Source: Prorocentrum cordatum (lineage: Eukaryota > Sar > Dinophyceae > Prorocentrales > Prorocentraceae). Taken from it: DNA of 64,000 bases. The notes beneath the pieces are model-generated. The model was not told the DNA's origin, did not search any database, and saw only the letters and a program-made list of their open reading frames with translations. Location of the stretch: NCBI GenBank assembly GCA_963575745.1, contig CAUYUJ010005592.1:147001-211000 (forward strand), in the 5' to 3' direction. The translations under genes and the position numbers were made by a program. This document shows positions 18,134 to 28,138 of the stretch, piece by piece (positions within the stretch are counted from its first letter, which is position 1; every line of letters begins with the position of its first letter).

Positions 18134-19724
18134 CTACTTGAGGGCCGCGGCCCGCCCCTCGCGGGCCTTGCGGACCTGCTCGGGCACGCTCGCATCGCGC
18201 TCCACCTCCTTCGACACGCAGTCGAGCATCTCGGGGGCCACCATGATGCCCCCGAACTCTCTGTGACCCCCCATGAAGATCTGGGACTCGTCGTAGAGCC
18301 CCACGCGCATCAGGCCGCTGCCGCGGCCCTTCCCCTTCTTGTTCTTCTTATCGGCCTCCGACCCGTCGGCATCCGTCTTGCCGCCGCCGCCCATCTCGGG
18401 GTAGCTGCACTCGATGAGCTGCGCCTTCCTGAGCATCTCAAAGGCCCCCAGGTTCACGATGTCGAGGCCATCGTACGTGAGGGCCAGGTCAATCGCCTGC
18501 ATGATCATGTAGTGCTCCCCGACCCCCCAGAAGTCAGACTTCAGCGATTGGGTGTGCACCCAGAACCGATGATGGTCTATCGCACCGCCACTGCGTCGGT
18601 TCACAAACCGAAGGCACCAGGCCACGGCGCGGGGGCCGGGGACGGGAAAGTCCGTGAAGTTGACCTCCTTCACGGCCTCGACGGCCGTTCGGAACAGCAC
18701 CTTCACCCTCTGGCCCCAGATCGTGTGCACCTCCATCAGGCGAGCATCTCCAGCAGCCTCGGCACCAGCGAACTCGATCTCCTGGCCCGGCGACACGAAT
18801 GCCAGCAGGATCCACTCAGCGGGAGCTCCGTGGGGCTGCATCGCGCGGGTACCCTGGACGATGGCCTGCGGCGAGAGGGCGACCACATCGCCTCGCTGCA
18901 GCCCAGCTCGAGACCCCGCCGCGAGCCAGCTCCCAGGTCCTGCCGGCAGGCCGCCACCCGCGGCGGGCCCCACGAGGCCAGGCCCTGCAGCGGCAGCAGC
19001 GGGCACAGGGGCCACCACCAGAGAGGGCGGCGTGGCGCTCCCATGCGCGACAGCAGGCAGCTCGTCCATGGTCGTGCGGAGGCGCGCGGCGTGAGCTGCC
19101 CCCTCCGCGCTCCAGCGGGCCAGCTGCGCCGCCGTCGGCTCCGCTGCAAAACGGCAGCACAGCCTCCGTGTCACGCCTGGAGACGGGGGCCACCGTATCG
19201 AAGCGGAGCGCACTCCCGCAATGTCCTCGCTGGATGGCCCCAATTCCTCATCGTGCACCTGCGCGTCGGGAGTCACCACGATGTATCTAGTCGCCGATGA
19301 CCCCAGCACTCCAAGGAGCAGGCGCTGGTGCCACATGACCTCGGACGTCGCGTACCAGACGAAGACCCACGAGGTCGAATTCGCCGCTCCCACCGCCGCC
19401 AGGCCAGGTGGCGGCCCCAGTGGAGGCGCGGCCCCCGCTGGTCCACCTCCAACGGCCGCCATTCCACAGGCAGCCGGCAGCCGCGAGCAGAAGACTGGAG
19501 CTCGTGAGCAAGCCGCCCACCGCCCACAGGCGCGTGTTGGCCGCGGCAGCCTCCGCCCCGCCCGCGGCGCACGTCCACTCAGGCAGAGGGGGAGCACCGG
19601 GGCACGCTGGCACTGGACAGGGCGGGCAAGCGGGGCACGGCGGAGCGGCGGGGCAGCTCCCGACGATTGCAGCAATGCCGAGGGATCGCGCGATCTCGTA
19701 AGCAAGTTTGATGCCAAAATCCAT
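18134..19724 (-). CDS. ORF1 (gag-like) of YR element 1
   Basis: ATG 19724 opens MDFGIKLAYEIARSLGIAAI and a Cys/Pro-rich hydrophobic stretch. A frame change near 19.45 kb leads to a long frame with RYIVVTPDAQVHDEELG, then FWVHTQSLKSDFWGVGEHYM, IMQAIDLALTYDGLDIVNLG and FEMLRKAQLIECSYPEMG. This H/W-rich block recurs in the first ORF of dinoflagellate retroelements. Ends at stop 18134, about 100 bp before ORF2. Confidence 0.65.
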
Positions 19725-19750
19725 GCCCACGCGGGCCCTCGCATGAGTCC

Positions 19751-19824
19751 AGAGAAGACTACAGAAGCGCAAACGCTTGACGGCGATCGAGCTCCACAGA
19801 TGATTCACGTGCGAGCACTCACAT
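19751..19824 (-). repeat. A1 repeat of YR element 1 (5' terminus)
   Basis: Outer 5' repeat matching A2 over about 74 bp; its outer edge ends in CACTCACAT and abuts the GT/GC tract. Confidence 0.88.
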
Positions 19825-21585
19825 ATGTACTTGTGTGTGTGCGTGTGTGCGTGTGTGCGTGTGTGCGTGTGTGCGTGTGTGCGTGTGTGCGTGTGTGCGT
19901 GTGTGCGTGTGTGCGTGTGTGCGCGTGTGCGCGTGCGCGTGTGCGCGTGCGCGTGCGTGCGCGTGCGCGTGTGCGTGCGTGTGCGCGTGTGCGCGTGTGC
20001 GCGTGTGCGCGTGTGCGCGCGTGCGTGCGTGCGCGTGTGCGCGTGCGTGCGCGTGTGCGCGTGTGCGCGTGAGTGCGCGTGTGCGCGTGTGCGCGTGTGC
20101 GCGTGTGCGCGTGTGCGCGTGTGCGCGTGTGCGCGTGTGCGCGTGTGCGCGTGTGCGCGTGTGCGCGTGCGTGCGCGTGTGCGCGTGTGCGCGTGTGCGC
20201 GTGTGCGCGTGTGCGTGCGCGTGTGCGCGTGTGCGCGTGTGCGCGCGTGTGTGCGTGCGCGTGTGCGCGTGTGCGCGTGTGCGCGTGTGCGCGTGTGCGC
20301 GTGTGCGTGCGTGTGTCGCGTCGTGCGCGTGTGCGCGTCGTGCGCGTGTGCGCGTGTGCGCGTGTGCGCATGTGCGCGTGCGTGCGCGTGTGCGCGTGTG
20401 CGCGTGTGCGCGTGTGCGAGTATGCGCGTGTGCGCGACGAATGTCGTGCGCGTTTGTGCGCTTGTGCGCGTGGTGCGCGGTGCGGTGTGCGCGTTGTGCG
20501 CGTGTGCGCGTGTGCGCGTTGTGCGCGTTGTGTGCGCGGTGCGCATTCGTTGTGCGCGTGTGGCGCGTGTGTGCGGGTGTGCGTGTGTGCGTGTGCGCGT
20601 GTGCGCGTGTGAGCGTGTGCGCGTGTGCGCGTGTGCGCGTGTGCGCGTGTGCGCGTGTGCGCGTTTGCGCGTGTGCGCGTGTGCGCGTGCGCGCGTGCGC
20701 GCGTGCGCGCGTGTGTACGCGTGTGTACGTGTATGCGCGTGTGCGCGCGTGCGCGCGTGCGCACGTGCGCACGTGTGCGCGTGTGTGCGTGTGTGCGTGT
20801 GTGCGCGTGTGCGCGTGTGCGCGTGTGCGCGTGTGCGCGTGTTGCGCGTGTTGCGCGTGTGCGCGTGTGCGCGTGTGCGCGTGTGCGCGTGTTGCGCGTG
20901 TGCGCGTGTGCGCGTGTGTGCGTGTGTGCGCGTGTGCGCGTGTGCGCGTGTGCGCGTGTGCGCGTGTGCGCGTGTGCGCGTGTGCGCGTGTGAGCGTGTG
21001 CGCGTGTGCGCGTGTGCGCGTGTGCGCGTGTGCGCGTGTGCGCGTGTGTGTGTGCGCTGTGTGCTTGCGTGTGCGCGTGTGCTGCGTGTGCGCGTGTCGC
21101 GTGCGTGTGCGCGTGTGCGCGTGTGCGTGTGTGCGTGTGCGCGTGTGCCGTGTGTGCGTGTGTGCGTGTGTGCGTGTGTGCGTGTGCGCGTGTGTGCGTG
21201 TGTGTGTGTGTGCGTGTGTGCGTGTGTGCGTGTGTGCGTGTGTGACGTGTGTGAGGTGTGCGTAGTTTATGTGTGTGCGTGTGTGCGTGTGTGCGTGTGT
21301 GCGTGTTGTGCGTGTGTGCGTGTGTGCGTCCCTTGTGTGCGTGTGTGCGTGGTGCAGTGTGTGCGTGGTGCGTGTGTGCGTGTGTGCGTGTGTGCGTGTG
21401 TGCGTGTGCGTGTGCGTGTGCGTGTGCGTGTGCGTGTGCGTGTGCGTGTGCGTGTGCGTGTGTGCGCGTGTGCGCGTGTGCGTGTGCGTGTGTGCGTGTG
21501 TGCGTGTGTGCGCGTGTGTGCGCGTGTGTGCGCGTGTGTGCGCGTGTGTGCGCGTGTGCACACGTGTGTGCGCGTGCGTACTGGG
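19825..21585. repeat. 1.76-kb GTGTGC / GTGTGCGC tract
   Basis: Almost strictly alternating purine-pyrimidine (GT with GC), shifting from GTGTGC at both flanks to GTGTGCGC in the centre. Long Cys/Val and His/Thr reading frames on both strands are artefacts of the repeat. Confidence 0.97.
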
Positions 21586-21589
21586 CCGC

Positions 21590-21645
21590 ACTGGGATAAT
21601 TTTGAAAATTCCTCCTGTAGAGGGACAGGCCCGACTTAACGATGG
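21590..21645. mobile_element. Family 5 element terminus
   Basis: Right end CCTCCTGTAGAGGGACAGGC then CCGACTTAACG matches the family 5 inverted repeat. The left arm is missing, apparently lost to the GT/GC tract. Confidence 0.5.
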
Positions 21646-21649
21646 CGGA

Positions 21650-22370
21650 AAACCTCCCGTCGTGACTGCTGTCGTGACCCGAGGGGGTCTGGGAACCGAG
21701 GGGGGGGGGTCGGCGCATCAGCTCCGCGCTGGGCGGCTGGGCCGACGAGACCGGCTCCCGCAGCGGAGCTCGCCCCCACCCCTCGATACGCTTGGCGTGA
21801 CAGGGCCTGGAGAGCACCACGAGTGCCCGCAGGCTGGATGCCACGGGAGCGACGACAAGAAAGGGATCTTACGCATGAGGGCGCGCGTAACTAGCAACTC
21901 TGCGCGGTGGCTTACGCAGAGGCCGTCAGCGCGACACGCCACGTGGAAGACAGAGTGTTTTGCGCGCGACCTGACGCGGAGAGCTTGCACACGAGTGTCG
22001 ACGCAGTCGGCCCCGGTTCATCGACGCCAATCCGTGCGTCGCTCGCCCTCACGGCGCTCTGCGCCGGTTGGCGCCCGAATGTGCCTGTGCCGGCCGTCTC
22101 CCTGCAGATGCGCAAACCCCTGTCCAGGCCACCCAACTGAGATCCGACGTTGTGGAAAAACTGCAACCTCGCGAAAATCCTCCACCGGAGCCCTAGAGCC
22201 AACCTTCCCGCCTCATTTTTGGGGCCGTGTCGCTCTGAACTAGGACATAGCCCCAAGGCGCGAAAACTGGTAAAAACGCCCAGTGTGAAAGAATGAAACG
22301 CCTGGATCTCGGGGCCACCCCTTTCCCACCTCACCACCCATCTCGCAATCCGCCCCCCCATTGTCCGACC
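21650..22370. other. Unassigned GC-rich stretch
   Basis: Open frames on both strands, none recognised. Near 21690 a GAGGGGGTCTGGG resembles a family 1 end. Confidence 0.3.
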
Positions 22371-22555
22371 CCAGAACCCGGACGTCATGATTTTTCACAA
22401 ACGTCGACCCCAGAAGTCTCGACCCACATTCCCCGAGACTGGTTCTTCATCCCGAGCCGTTTCTGAGGGTCCCGCGGCCTGATGTGGGGCCCCCCAAGCC
22501 GAGTAGTGAAACAAAAACCCACCGTGATCTTTTGTCAGGACTCGCGGGGGTCTGG
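22371..22555 (-). mobile_element. Inverted-repeat element, family 1 copy F
   Basis: Ends CCAGAACCC and GGGGGTCTGG; interior has TGATTTTTCACAAACGTCGA, ATTCCCCGAGACTGG and GAGGGTCCCGCGGCCTGA. Confidence 0.75.
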
Positions 22556-22599
22556 CAGGAGATCCCAGAATCGAATCGCAAAGTCGGATCGGCGATCGA

Positions 22600-23095
22600 C
22601 ATGAATCGGATCGGCGGAAATCGGCAGCCGTGTCGGGAGAAGTCGAACCAGCCGAAATCGGCAGGCTAGTAGGTCTCCATTTGGAGGAATCGGAATCGAC
22701 ATCGGAATCCGAAGCCGAATCGGAATCGGAACCGGAATCCATCGACATCGAGTCGAATCGAACTGGAGGCATCGAAATGAGCCCTGGTCTGGTTGGGGGC
22801 GCGCAAACATGGATTAGCGATCCATGGATCTGGCGCGCGGCCGCCAAATCCATGGATCGGGGGAGGTGGCCCCCCCCCAAGACGCGGCCGGCGCCGCCGT
22901 GCTTGGCGGCGGAAAGCCGCGCCCTCCCCTGAAAACAGGACCCGTCGCTGATCCACGCCCCCTTGATGCGCGTCTGCGCCTCCCTGGAGGCCCCTGGAAG
23001 CATCGGAATCGACATCGGCATCCGAAGTCGCATCGCATCGGAATCGGAAGCCGTCCCAGCCGGATCGGATCGCAGCGGAAGAAGCGGAAGGAGCC
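22600..23095 (-). repeat. GATTCC hexamer region and palindromic block
   Basis: Minus strand reads a Ser-Asp repeat (DSGSDSDSASDSDVDSD) from GATTCC/GATGTC units at about 22680-22760, partly repeated at about 22995-23050. Between them are nested palindromes around CCATGGATC and TGGCGCGCGGCCGCCA. Could be a coding low-complexity segment or an element; undecided. Confidence 0.45.
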
Positions 23096-23286
23096 AATGG
23101 TCGGAGGCCCCGTCCTCCGCCGCCTCCGCGCGAGCGAGGCTCTCCACCGCGTGGCCCCGGAGGCCGGTCAGCTGCACCTGGAGGCCGGCCAGCCGCTCGG
23201 CCGAGGCGGCCTCGGCCTGGCGCGCCCGCCAGGCAGCGTCCTTCAGCTGCTCCTCCAGGGCGGACACGCGCTCCTCCACGGGAGGG
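23096..23286 (-). CDS. Coiled-coil exon
   Basis: Minus-strand heptad-rich segment: PVEERVSALEEQLKDAAWRA, RQAEAASAERLAGLQVQLTG, HAVESLARAEAAEDGASDH. Clearly coding in composition. Splice borders not resolved. Confidence 0.55.
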
Positions 23287-23439
23287 GCCCAGCGGCGCAA
23301 CGACCCACTACCACATTCACACCAATCCCCAGATTCGCCCTAGTTTCTCGTGGTCTTCTCGGGTCTTCGTCTCCCCCCCGGCTTCCCGTATGTTTTCCCA
23401 CATCTGCCTGGGAGTCGGCGATGGATTGTGTCCTTGTGG

Positions 23440-23600
23440 TTTTTCCCCTCCTGATCCTCGGCCTGATGCTTAGCCTGCTCGGCCCCATAGGGAGCTCCAC
23501 CGACGGCCCCAGTGCTATCGCCCGCGTGCGCTCCCCCCCACCCGGTGCACCGCTTCGTGGCCCCATAGGGAGCTTCACCGAAGAAGAGATATCCACCATT
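23440..23600. repeat. Intronic duplication of exon-like sequence
   Basis: CCCCATAGGGAGCT(C/T)CACCG occurs at about 23484 and 23562. The minus-strand sequence GCCGAGCAGGCTAAGCATCA here is a diverged copy of the 3' part of the next upstream exon (about 23690). Confidence 0.5.
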
Positions 23601-23679
23601 GCGGTATGCCCACAACTGCATCTGGTCGCGTCCTTCGCCCGGGTAAAATTGTGCTTCCCCCCCGCAGAGTCCTCGGCCT

Positions 23680-23802
23680 GACGCTCAGCCTGTTCGGCCG
23701 CGGCGCCCGCGCCCCCAGCCCCGCGGCGGCGGGAGTCCAGCTCTGCGAGCAGCCTCTCCTTGGCGGCGCGGGCGTTGACCACCTCCTCGGCAAGGGGCAC
23801 GA
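23680..23802 (-). CDS. Coiled-coil exon
   Basis: Minus strand codes LAEEVVNARAAKERLLAELD then Gly/Ala-rich and EQAERQAEDS. Probably the same protein as the exon at 23.1-23.3 kb, in the same order and strand. Confidence 0.5.
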
Positions 23803-23810
23803 CGGAGAGG

Positions 23811-24043
23811 AGGAGGAGGAGGAGGAGGAGGAGGAGGAGGAGGAGGAGGAGGAGGAGGAGGAGAGGAGAAAGAGGAGGAGGAGGGGGAGGAGAAGGAGGA
23901 GGAGGATGATGATGGAGGAGGAGGAGGAGGAGGAGGAGGAGGAGGAGAAAGAGGGGGAGGAGGAGGAGGAGGAGGAGGAGGAGGAGGAGGAGGAGGAGGA
24001 GGAGGAGGAGGAGGAGGAGGAGGAGGAGGAGGAGGAGGGGGCC
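23811..24043. repeat. GGA trinucleotide tract
   Basis: About 230 bp, nearly pure GGA, pyrimidine-rich on the minus (coding) strand, upstream of the coiled-coil exon. Confidence 0.95.
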
Positions 24044-24049
24044 GGCCTC

Positions 24050-24213
24050 CCAGACCCCTACGGAGCCAGGAACAGAGCACGACGAGACATGCTCCATCAT
24101 CTTTGGCCTCCGCGGGCCCCCGCGGGGCCCGGGACCGGCAACAAAGACGCCTCGGGGTGAAAGAACGCAGAACGATCCCCAGGGAATGGGTGGAGACCCT
24201 GGAGGGGGTCCTG
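24050..24213 (+). mobile_element. Inverted-repeat element, family 1 copy G
   Basis: Ends CCAGACCCC and GGGGGTCCTG; core GGGACCGGCAACAAAGACG and GGGAATGGGTGGAGAC. Followed by a further family-1-like fragment to about 24260. Confidence 0.65.
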
Positions 24214-24554
24214 ACGGAATGTGTCGAGACCTCCCGGGGAATGGGAATGTGAATGGGCCGCGGTTTTACGAATGTATCCACATACACAAAAAAAACGTCG
24301 AGGGACTGGGTCAAGGGGGTCTTCCAAAAACCGTGTGGTGGCTGACTGGGTGCTCACCTCGAGATCCCCGAGGCCCTTCCCGCAGGGTCCGTCACCGCAC
24401 GGTTTGGGGACCTTGGAGGTCCCAGTTGCCGAAGACATCCTCGCAGAACGATTCAAGTCCCAAAGCCGTGCGGCCACCCCGTGCCGGGGGGGGTCCCTGG
24501 GGAGACCCCGGGGGGGGGGCGCCAAGAGGCCCCTCCCCCCCCCGGGCGCCAACA

Positions 24555-25190
24555 GGCCCCCAAACCCCCTAAGACGAACCAAGACTGCCCCACGAGGCCC
24601 CCAAGACGGTCCAAGAAGGCTCCGAATCACCGAACTATCGGTCAAAGACGCCAAAGTAGCCTCCAGACGGCCCAAGAGGTTTCCAAGACGCCCCAAGAGG
24701 CCTCCAATAGCACTCCCGAGAGGGCCCCAAGAGGCACAAATGATGGCTAAGGTTTTTGACAGATGTTGAGGTTCTCGCCTTTTTCGGCTTCCCGACGCTT
24801 CAAGACGGCCCAAGAGGCCCCCAAGATCGCCCCAAGATAACCCAAGAGGCCTCCGAGAGGGCCCCAAAACGACCCAAGAGGGCCCCAAGACGGCCCAAGA
24901 GGCCTCCAAGACGGCCCAAGAGGCCCCCAATACGGCTTCAAGAGAGTTCCCAGACGGGGGACCCGAACGGACATTTCGAGCCCTCGGCCTGAGATGCTCC
25001 CAGAAAGCGCAAAGGAGTCCCCAAGACGCCCCCAAGGAACCCCCAAGATGCGCCCGGGAAGCCCCAAGAGGCCCCCAGCCTCCCAACAGGCCCCCAAAAG
25101 GCTTCCAAAAGGCCCCAGAATTACCCCCCAGAGGCACTCGAGAGCGCTCCGAAGAGACCCCAATAAGCATCCCTGAGGACTCTGACCCAC
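24555..25190. repeat. Long phased CCAAGA array
   Basis: The cleanest copy. Between about 24860 and 24950 successive CCAAGA starts are 10, 11, 10, 11 and 11 bp apart. The first 180 bp align to the array at 7.55 kb. Confidence 0.8.
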
Positions 25191-25194
25191 GTCA

Positions 25195-25675
25195 GCATCG
25201 TCGTCGTCGTCGTCGTTCAGGGTCGGCGGCGGCACCGGCCGGAAGGCCTCTCCAATATGATGCTCCGGACGTGCATGCTATTGTTCTGGATTCGCATGCG
25301 TGCGAAAGCATCTCGTGCTGAAGGTTTGTACGAGAGCAAGCGTGTCTTGCATACCAATACAATGCTCATGCAGATCCGAACAGCGCTTGTATCGTATTTG
25401 TGCAAACATATATACACACACGCACACCTGCAGAGTGGTGAATATTAAGTATGAGCGGGTGGACATGATTTCTCGTCGCCGTCGGTGATCGAGAAGGTCA
25501 GCGCGCTCCCCCACACCCGATGAGGCCCCAATTCTGGCCAGAACCGACGCGTTCCGCGACGGAGAAGGACGACGGGAGAACGGATTGACTGGGTGAACAT
25601 CTCGCTCGGATGACTGGTGACAAGCCAGCTGAGCAGGATTGGCGAGACGAGGACTCGTACTGGAGGTCATCCACC
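25195..25675. other. Unassigned stretch with a short GTC run
   Basis: A short GTC run at 25198-25215 leads into GGTCGGCGGCGGCACCGGCC, also found after the GTC run at 31.46 kb. The rest is of mixed composition with no recognised gene. Confidence 0.35.
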
Positions 25676-25678
25676 GGG

Positions 25679-25840
25679 GTTAAGTTTAGGTCGCGCATGT
25701 CCCCCGAATGGCCGATTTTCGACGGAAAACAAACATTCAACACAGCTTCAAAAGTTGTTACAAACAATAGACCATCGTCCCCATACTATGGTTTGACAAT
25801 GTTTGAAGATTCCCCCTGTAGAGGGACAGGTCGACTTAAG
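25679..25840. mobile_element. Inverted-repeat element, family 5 copy 2
   Basis: Left end TTAAGTTTAGGTCGCGCATG then TCCCCC; complement of the right end CCTTAAGTCGACCTGTCCCT then CTACAGGGGGAA. AT-rich interior. Confidence 0.6.
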
Positions 25841-26104
25841 GTTCATTCTCCAGAGCTCAGAGTCATTTCTTCTCGTGGCTTCTCGTGGTCGTCGTCGTCG
25901 CCGTCGCTCGTCGTCGCCTGGCCAAGGGGCCACTCCTTCCCTGGGTCTCTAGCCCCGATGCCTCTCGATCTCCTGGGCACCCTGCGAGCACCCTGGCCCG
26001 AGGCCTCGTCGGGCCCCCGCTGGCCCAGAGAGCCCTCTGCTTGTCGCTCGTCGTCGTCATTTCTTCAAAGCGCCTCACGTCGCGCTTTCGCCACGCCCCC
26101 AGGG

Positions 26105-27062
26105 GAAAGGAGGAGGAGGAGGAGGAGGAGGAGGAGGAGGAGGAGGAGGAGGAGGAGGAGGAGGAGGAGAGGAGGAGGGGAGGAGGGGAGGAGGTGGAGG
26201 AGGAGGAGGAGGAGGAGGAGAAAAGGAGGAGGAGGAGGAGAAGAGGAGGAAGAGGAGGAGGAGGAGGAGGAGGAGGAGGAGGAGGAATAGGAGGAGGAAG
26301 AGGAGGCGGAGGAGAGGAGGAAAAAAATGAGAGCCGAACCGCAGAGCGTGAAGCGCGAATCTCACTTCGCGCCCTCGAGGGCGCCCTTGCTCCTCGTCGC
26401 CCGGCAGCCTCCCCCACCCCTGGCCCCTAGTCACGGCGCCTCGGGGAGCCCCGTCCTGGAGCGCCCTGAACCTTGGCGCGGTCGGCCCGTCGCCTGGCCC
26501 AGCAGCCTCTCGCCGAGAGCCCGCCCCCGGCCCCGAGGCCTCGACCACCTGGCCCCCCTGACCCCGAGGCCTCCACCCCCTGGGCGACCACAAGAAGCTG
26601 CGCGGTTCCCCTCCGGGCCGTAGGCGACCCGAGAAGGAGGAGGAGGAGAAGGAGAAAGAGGAGGAGGAGGAGGAGGAGGAGGAGGAGGAGGAGGAGAAGG
26701 AGGGGGAGGGGTAGGAGGAGGCGGAGGAGGAGGAGGAGGAGGAGGAGGAGGAGGAGGAGGAGGAGGGAGGAGGAGGGGGAGGAGAGGAGGAGGAGGAGGA
26801 GGAGAGGAGGACGAGGACGAGGAGGAGAGGAGGACGAGGAGGAGGCGGGGGAGGAGGAGGAAGAGGAGGAGGAGGAGGAGGAGGAAGAGGAGGAGGGGAG
26901 GAGGAAGGGGAGAAGGAGGAGGTGGAAGAGGGGGAGGGGGAGGAGGAGATGGACGAGGAGGAGGAGGAGGAGGAGGAGGAGGAGGAGGAGGAGGAGGAGG
27001 AGGAGGAGGAGGAGTTGGAGGAGGAGGGGGGGGGAGGAGGAGGAGGAGGGGGAGGAGGGACA
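26105..27062. repeat. Two long GGA tracts
   Basis: GGA-rich DNA at 26105-26325 and 26634-27062, separated by 300 bp of GC-rich sequence in which I see no supported gene. Poly-Leu, poly-Pro and poly-Glu frames are artefacts. Confidence 0.93.
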
Positions 27063-27187
27063 AGCTAGGTGCGCTCGCGTCATATCTGACGTCCTACCCC
27101 TCCCTCCCATCCCTTACCATGGCGCTGATTTTCTCTATCCGCGGACGCGTGTCGTAGCGGACCTGTGGCTCCGCGCGCGCGTGCGTA

Positions 27188-27375
27188 GTGGGTGGTGGTG
27201 CGCGTGCGTGCGTGCGTGCGTGCGTGTGTGCGTGTTGTGGTGTGGTGGTGGTGCTGGTGGTGGTGGTGGTGGTGGTGGTGGTGGTGGTGGTGGTGTGGTG
27301 GTGGTGGTGGTGGTGGTTGTGGTGGTGGTTGTGGTGGTGGTGGTGGTGGTGGTGGTGCGGCGCGGTGGTGGCGGG
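27188..27375. repeat. GTG trinucleotide tract
   Basis: GTG with GTT and TG interruptions after a short GTGCGTGCGT run. Confidence 0.93.
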
Positions 27376-27533
27376 CGGATGGGCGCGCGAGAAAGAGGCC
27401 CGCGCTGGGGCGAGAACGCCATCCTGAACGACGGAGGCCAAACACCGATCCGAAAATGAGGCCCACGCTGCAGCGGGAGCACGATTCGGAACGATTCGGG
27501 GGCAGAAATGAGGCCAGCGCCTCAGCGAGAGCA

Positions 27534-27640
27534 ACTTATATATATATATATATATCTATATATATATATATGCATGCATGCATGCATGCATGCATGCATG
27601 TATGTATGTATGTATGTATGTATGTATGTATGTATGTGTA
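27534..27640. repeat. Compound TA / GCAT / GTAT repeat
   Basis: A TA run passes into seven GCAT units and then GTAT units, a stepwise replacement of one 4-bp repeat by another. Confidence 0.95.
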
Positions 27641-27780
27641 TAAAATATAACAAACAATAAACGCAAGCGAAAACCCGTTTCCCGGGAATCCTGTGTGTAA
27701 AAAACAGTACGCGGGGGGGTGTCGGATATCTTCGGGACGCCATCAGGGGAAGTGGGAGAGTATTTTCATATTGTGCAATT

Positions 27781-27900
27781 GTGGAGGAGGAGGAGGAGGA
27801 GGAGGAGGAGGAGGAGGTATGGGTATGGGGTTGGGCGGACAGAAGTCCACCTGCCGACGCTGCGGCTCGCGAAGTCCACCTGCCGACGCTGCGGCTCGCG
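27781..27900. repeat. GGA run and a 29-bp tandem duplication
   Basis: GGA at 27781-27816. Then GAAGTCCACCTGCCGACGCT... occurs twice head to tail (27842-27870, 27871-27899). Confidence 0.9.
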
Positions 27901-28138
27901 AGCGGGAGTGGCGACGAGGAGCCCGAGGGCCTCACCAGACAGGTGCACCGCAACGACGGACCTCCCAGGAGTGGAGGACCGTGGCCAAGGCCCCACCACC
28001 CCCGCGGGGACGGAGACCCACGGGCAACCGAACGCAGCCACCAGGGCCGCACTCCGAACCGAGGCCGCCCCCAGGCCGCCCCCAGAAAGAACCAGTTAAT
28101 CGAGCCGAGCCCAGCAACTACGCGTAGTTGCCGCCCAC

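Larger units (their letters stand above)
13424..19824 (-). mobile_element. DIRS/Ngaro-like tyrosine-recombinase retrotransposon with split direct repeats
   Basis: Transcribed leftward. In element orientation the order is A1 (19824-19751), ORF1 gag-like, ORF2 with RT, RNase H, YR and methyltransferase domains, then B1 (13811-13674), A2 (13676-13601) and B2 (13558-13424). A1-ORFs-B1A2B2 is the split-direct-repeat plan of PAT/Ngaro-type YR elements, not an LTR element. ORF2 changes frame at least five times and the RT active site is altered, so this copy is probably dead. No target duplication is expected for this class and none is evident; it sits between a TA tract and a GT/GC tract. Confidence 0.85.

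Noticed and set aside
13424-19824. LTR retrotransposon or a CRISPR-like spaced repeat from the 13.4-13.8 kb repeats
   Set aside because: Only one copy of A lies at the 5' end and the 3' end has B1-A2-B2, so there are no matching LTRs; only two B copies exist, with no regular spacers.
19287-21844. Very long open frames (up to about 680 codons) of His/Thr/Arg on minus and Cys/Val on plus
   Set aside because: They are translations of the GT/GC microsatellite; open in many frames on both strands with no non-repeat domain except where the gag-like ORF1 begins.
26075-27110. Poly-Leu, poly-Pro, poly-Glu and poly-Arg frames over GGA tracts
   Set aside because: Produced by trinucleotide repeats; every frame is open. 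Similar frames at 5.6, 8.5, 23.9, 29.6, 30.6 and 31.2 kb were also left out, except where adjoining sequence looks coding (5.3-5.75 kb).
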